A stretch of 5,146 nt of DNA from DAOQAU01 sp964640325 (GTDB taxonomy: Bacteria; Cyanobacteriota; Vampirovibrionia; Gastranaerophilales; Gastranaerophilaceae). Where the stretch lies: contig CAZXID010000046.1 in assembly GCA_964640325.1 (NCBI GenBank), forward strand, positions 1-5,146, given 5' to 3'. Position numbers and translations under genes: made by a program. The notes below the pieces were generated by a model. It was not told the origin of the DNA, ran no database searches, and saw only the letters and a list, made by a program, of their open reading frames with translations. Position 1 is the stretch's first letter; each line of letters begins with the position of its first letter. Of this stretch, positions 5,092 to 5,146 are shown piece after piece.

Positions 5092-5146
<55 letters not shown>

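Overview
This 5.1-kb window comes from an AT-rich bacterial chromosome. It holds four full-length protein genes, one good candidate small gene, a very short candidate leader ORF, one complete tRNA gene and the start of another. The organism is best guessed as a relative of the non-photosynthetic cyanobacterial lineage Vampirovibrionia/Melainabacteria (Gastranaerophilales-like). Three points suggest this: Asd looks cyanobacterial in its N-terminal half (SARSAGK, LASAGGS, IDNSSAFRM), RNase HIII occurs together with a flagellin, and the genome is AT-rich. This is inference from family resemblance and no search was run.

Left part, minus strand: a short flagellin gene (122-979) with a textbook ribosome binding site and a strong intrinsic terminator (55-91). 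It is preceded by about 450 bp of very AT-rich DNA without a gene. Next come asd (1430-2446) and dapB (2643-3398), two enzymes of the aspartate-to-diaminopimelate/lysine route, both read leftwards with dapB upstream. Their 196-bp gap contains a 164-bp hairpin-rich repeat-like element. That element seems to be interrupted by a 91-bp segment carrying a good candidate promoter for asd. The dapB leader holds a lysine-containing 13-codon ORF with a better Shine-Dalgarno than dapB itself, inside a GC-rich long-range stem.

Right part, plus strand: rnhC (RNase HIII, 3614-4528) diverges from dapB. Its inter-domain linker is encoded by two adjacent arrays of 8-bp tandem repeats. Then follow tRNA-Leu(UAA) with its own promoter and terminator, a 47-residue lysine-rich small protein (4775-4918), and a decayed copy of the 5' half of an initiator tRNA. 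The window ends inside the true tRNA-fMet gene.

The core genes are ordinary housekeeping genes, plus motility. No clear new multi-gene system is visible. The points most worth a second look are the interrupted repeat supplying a promoter to asd, the repeat-built linker of RNase HIII, the tRNA-fMet remnant, and the dapB leader.
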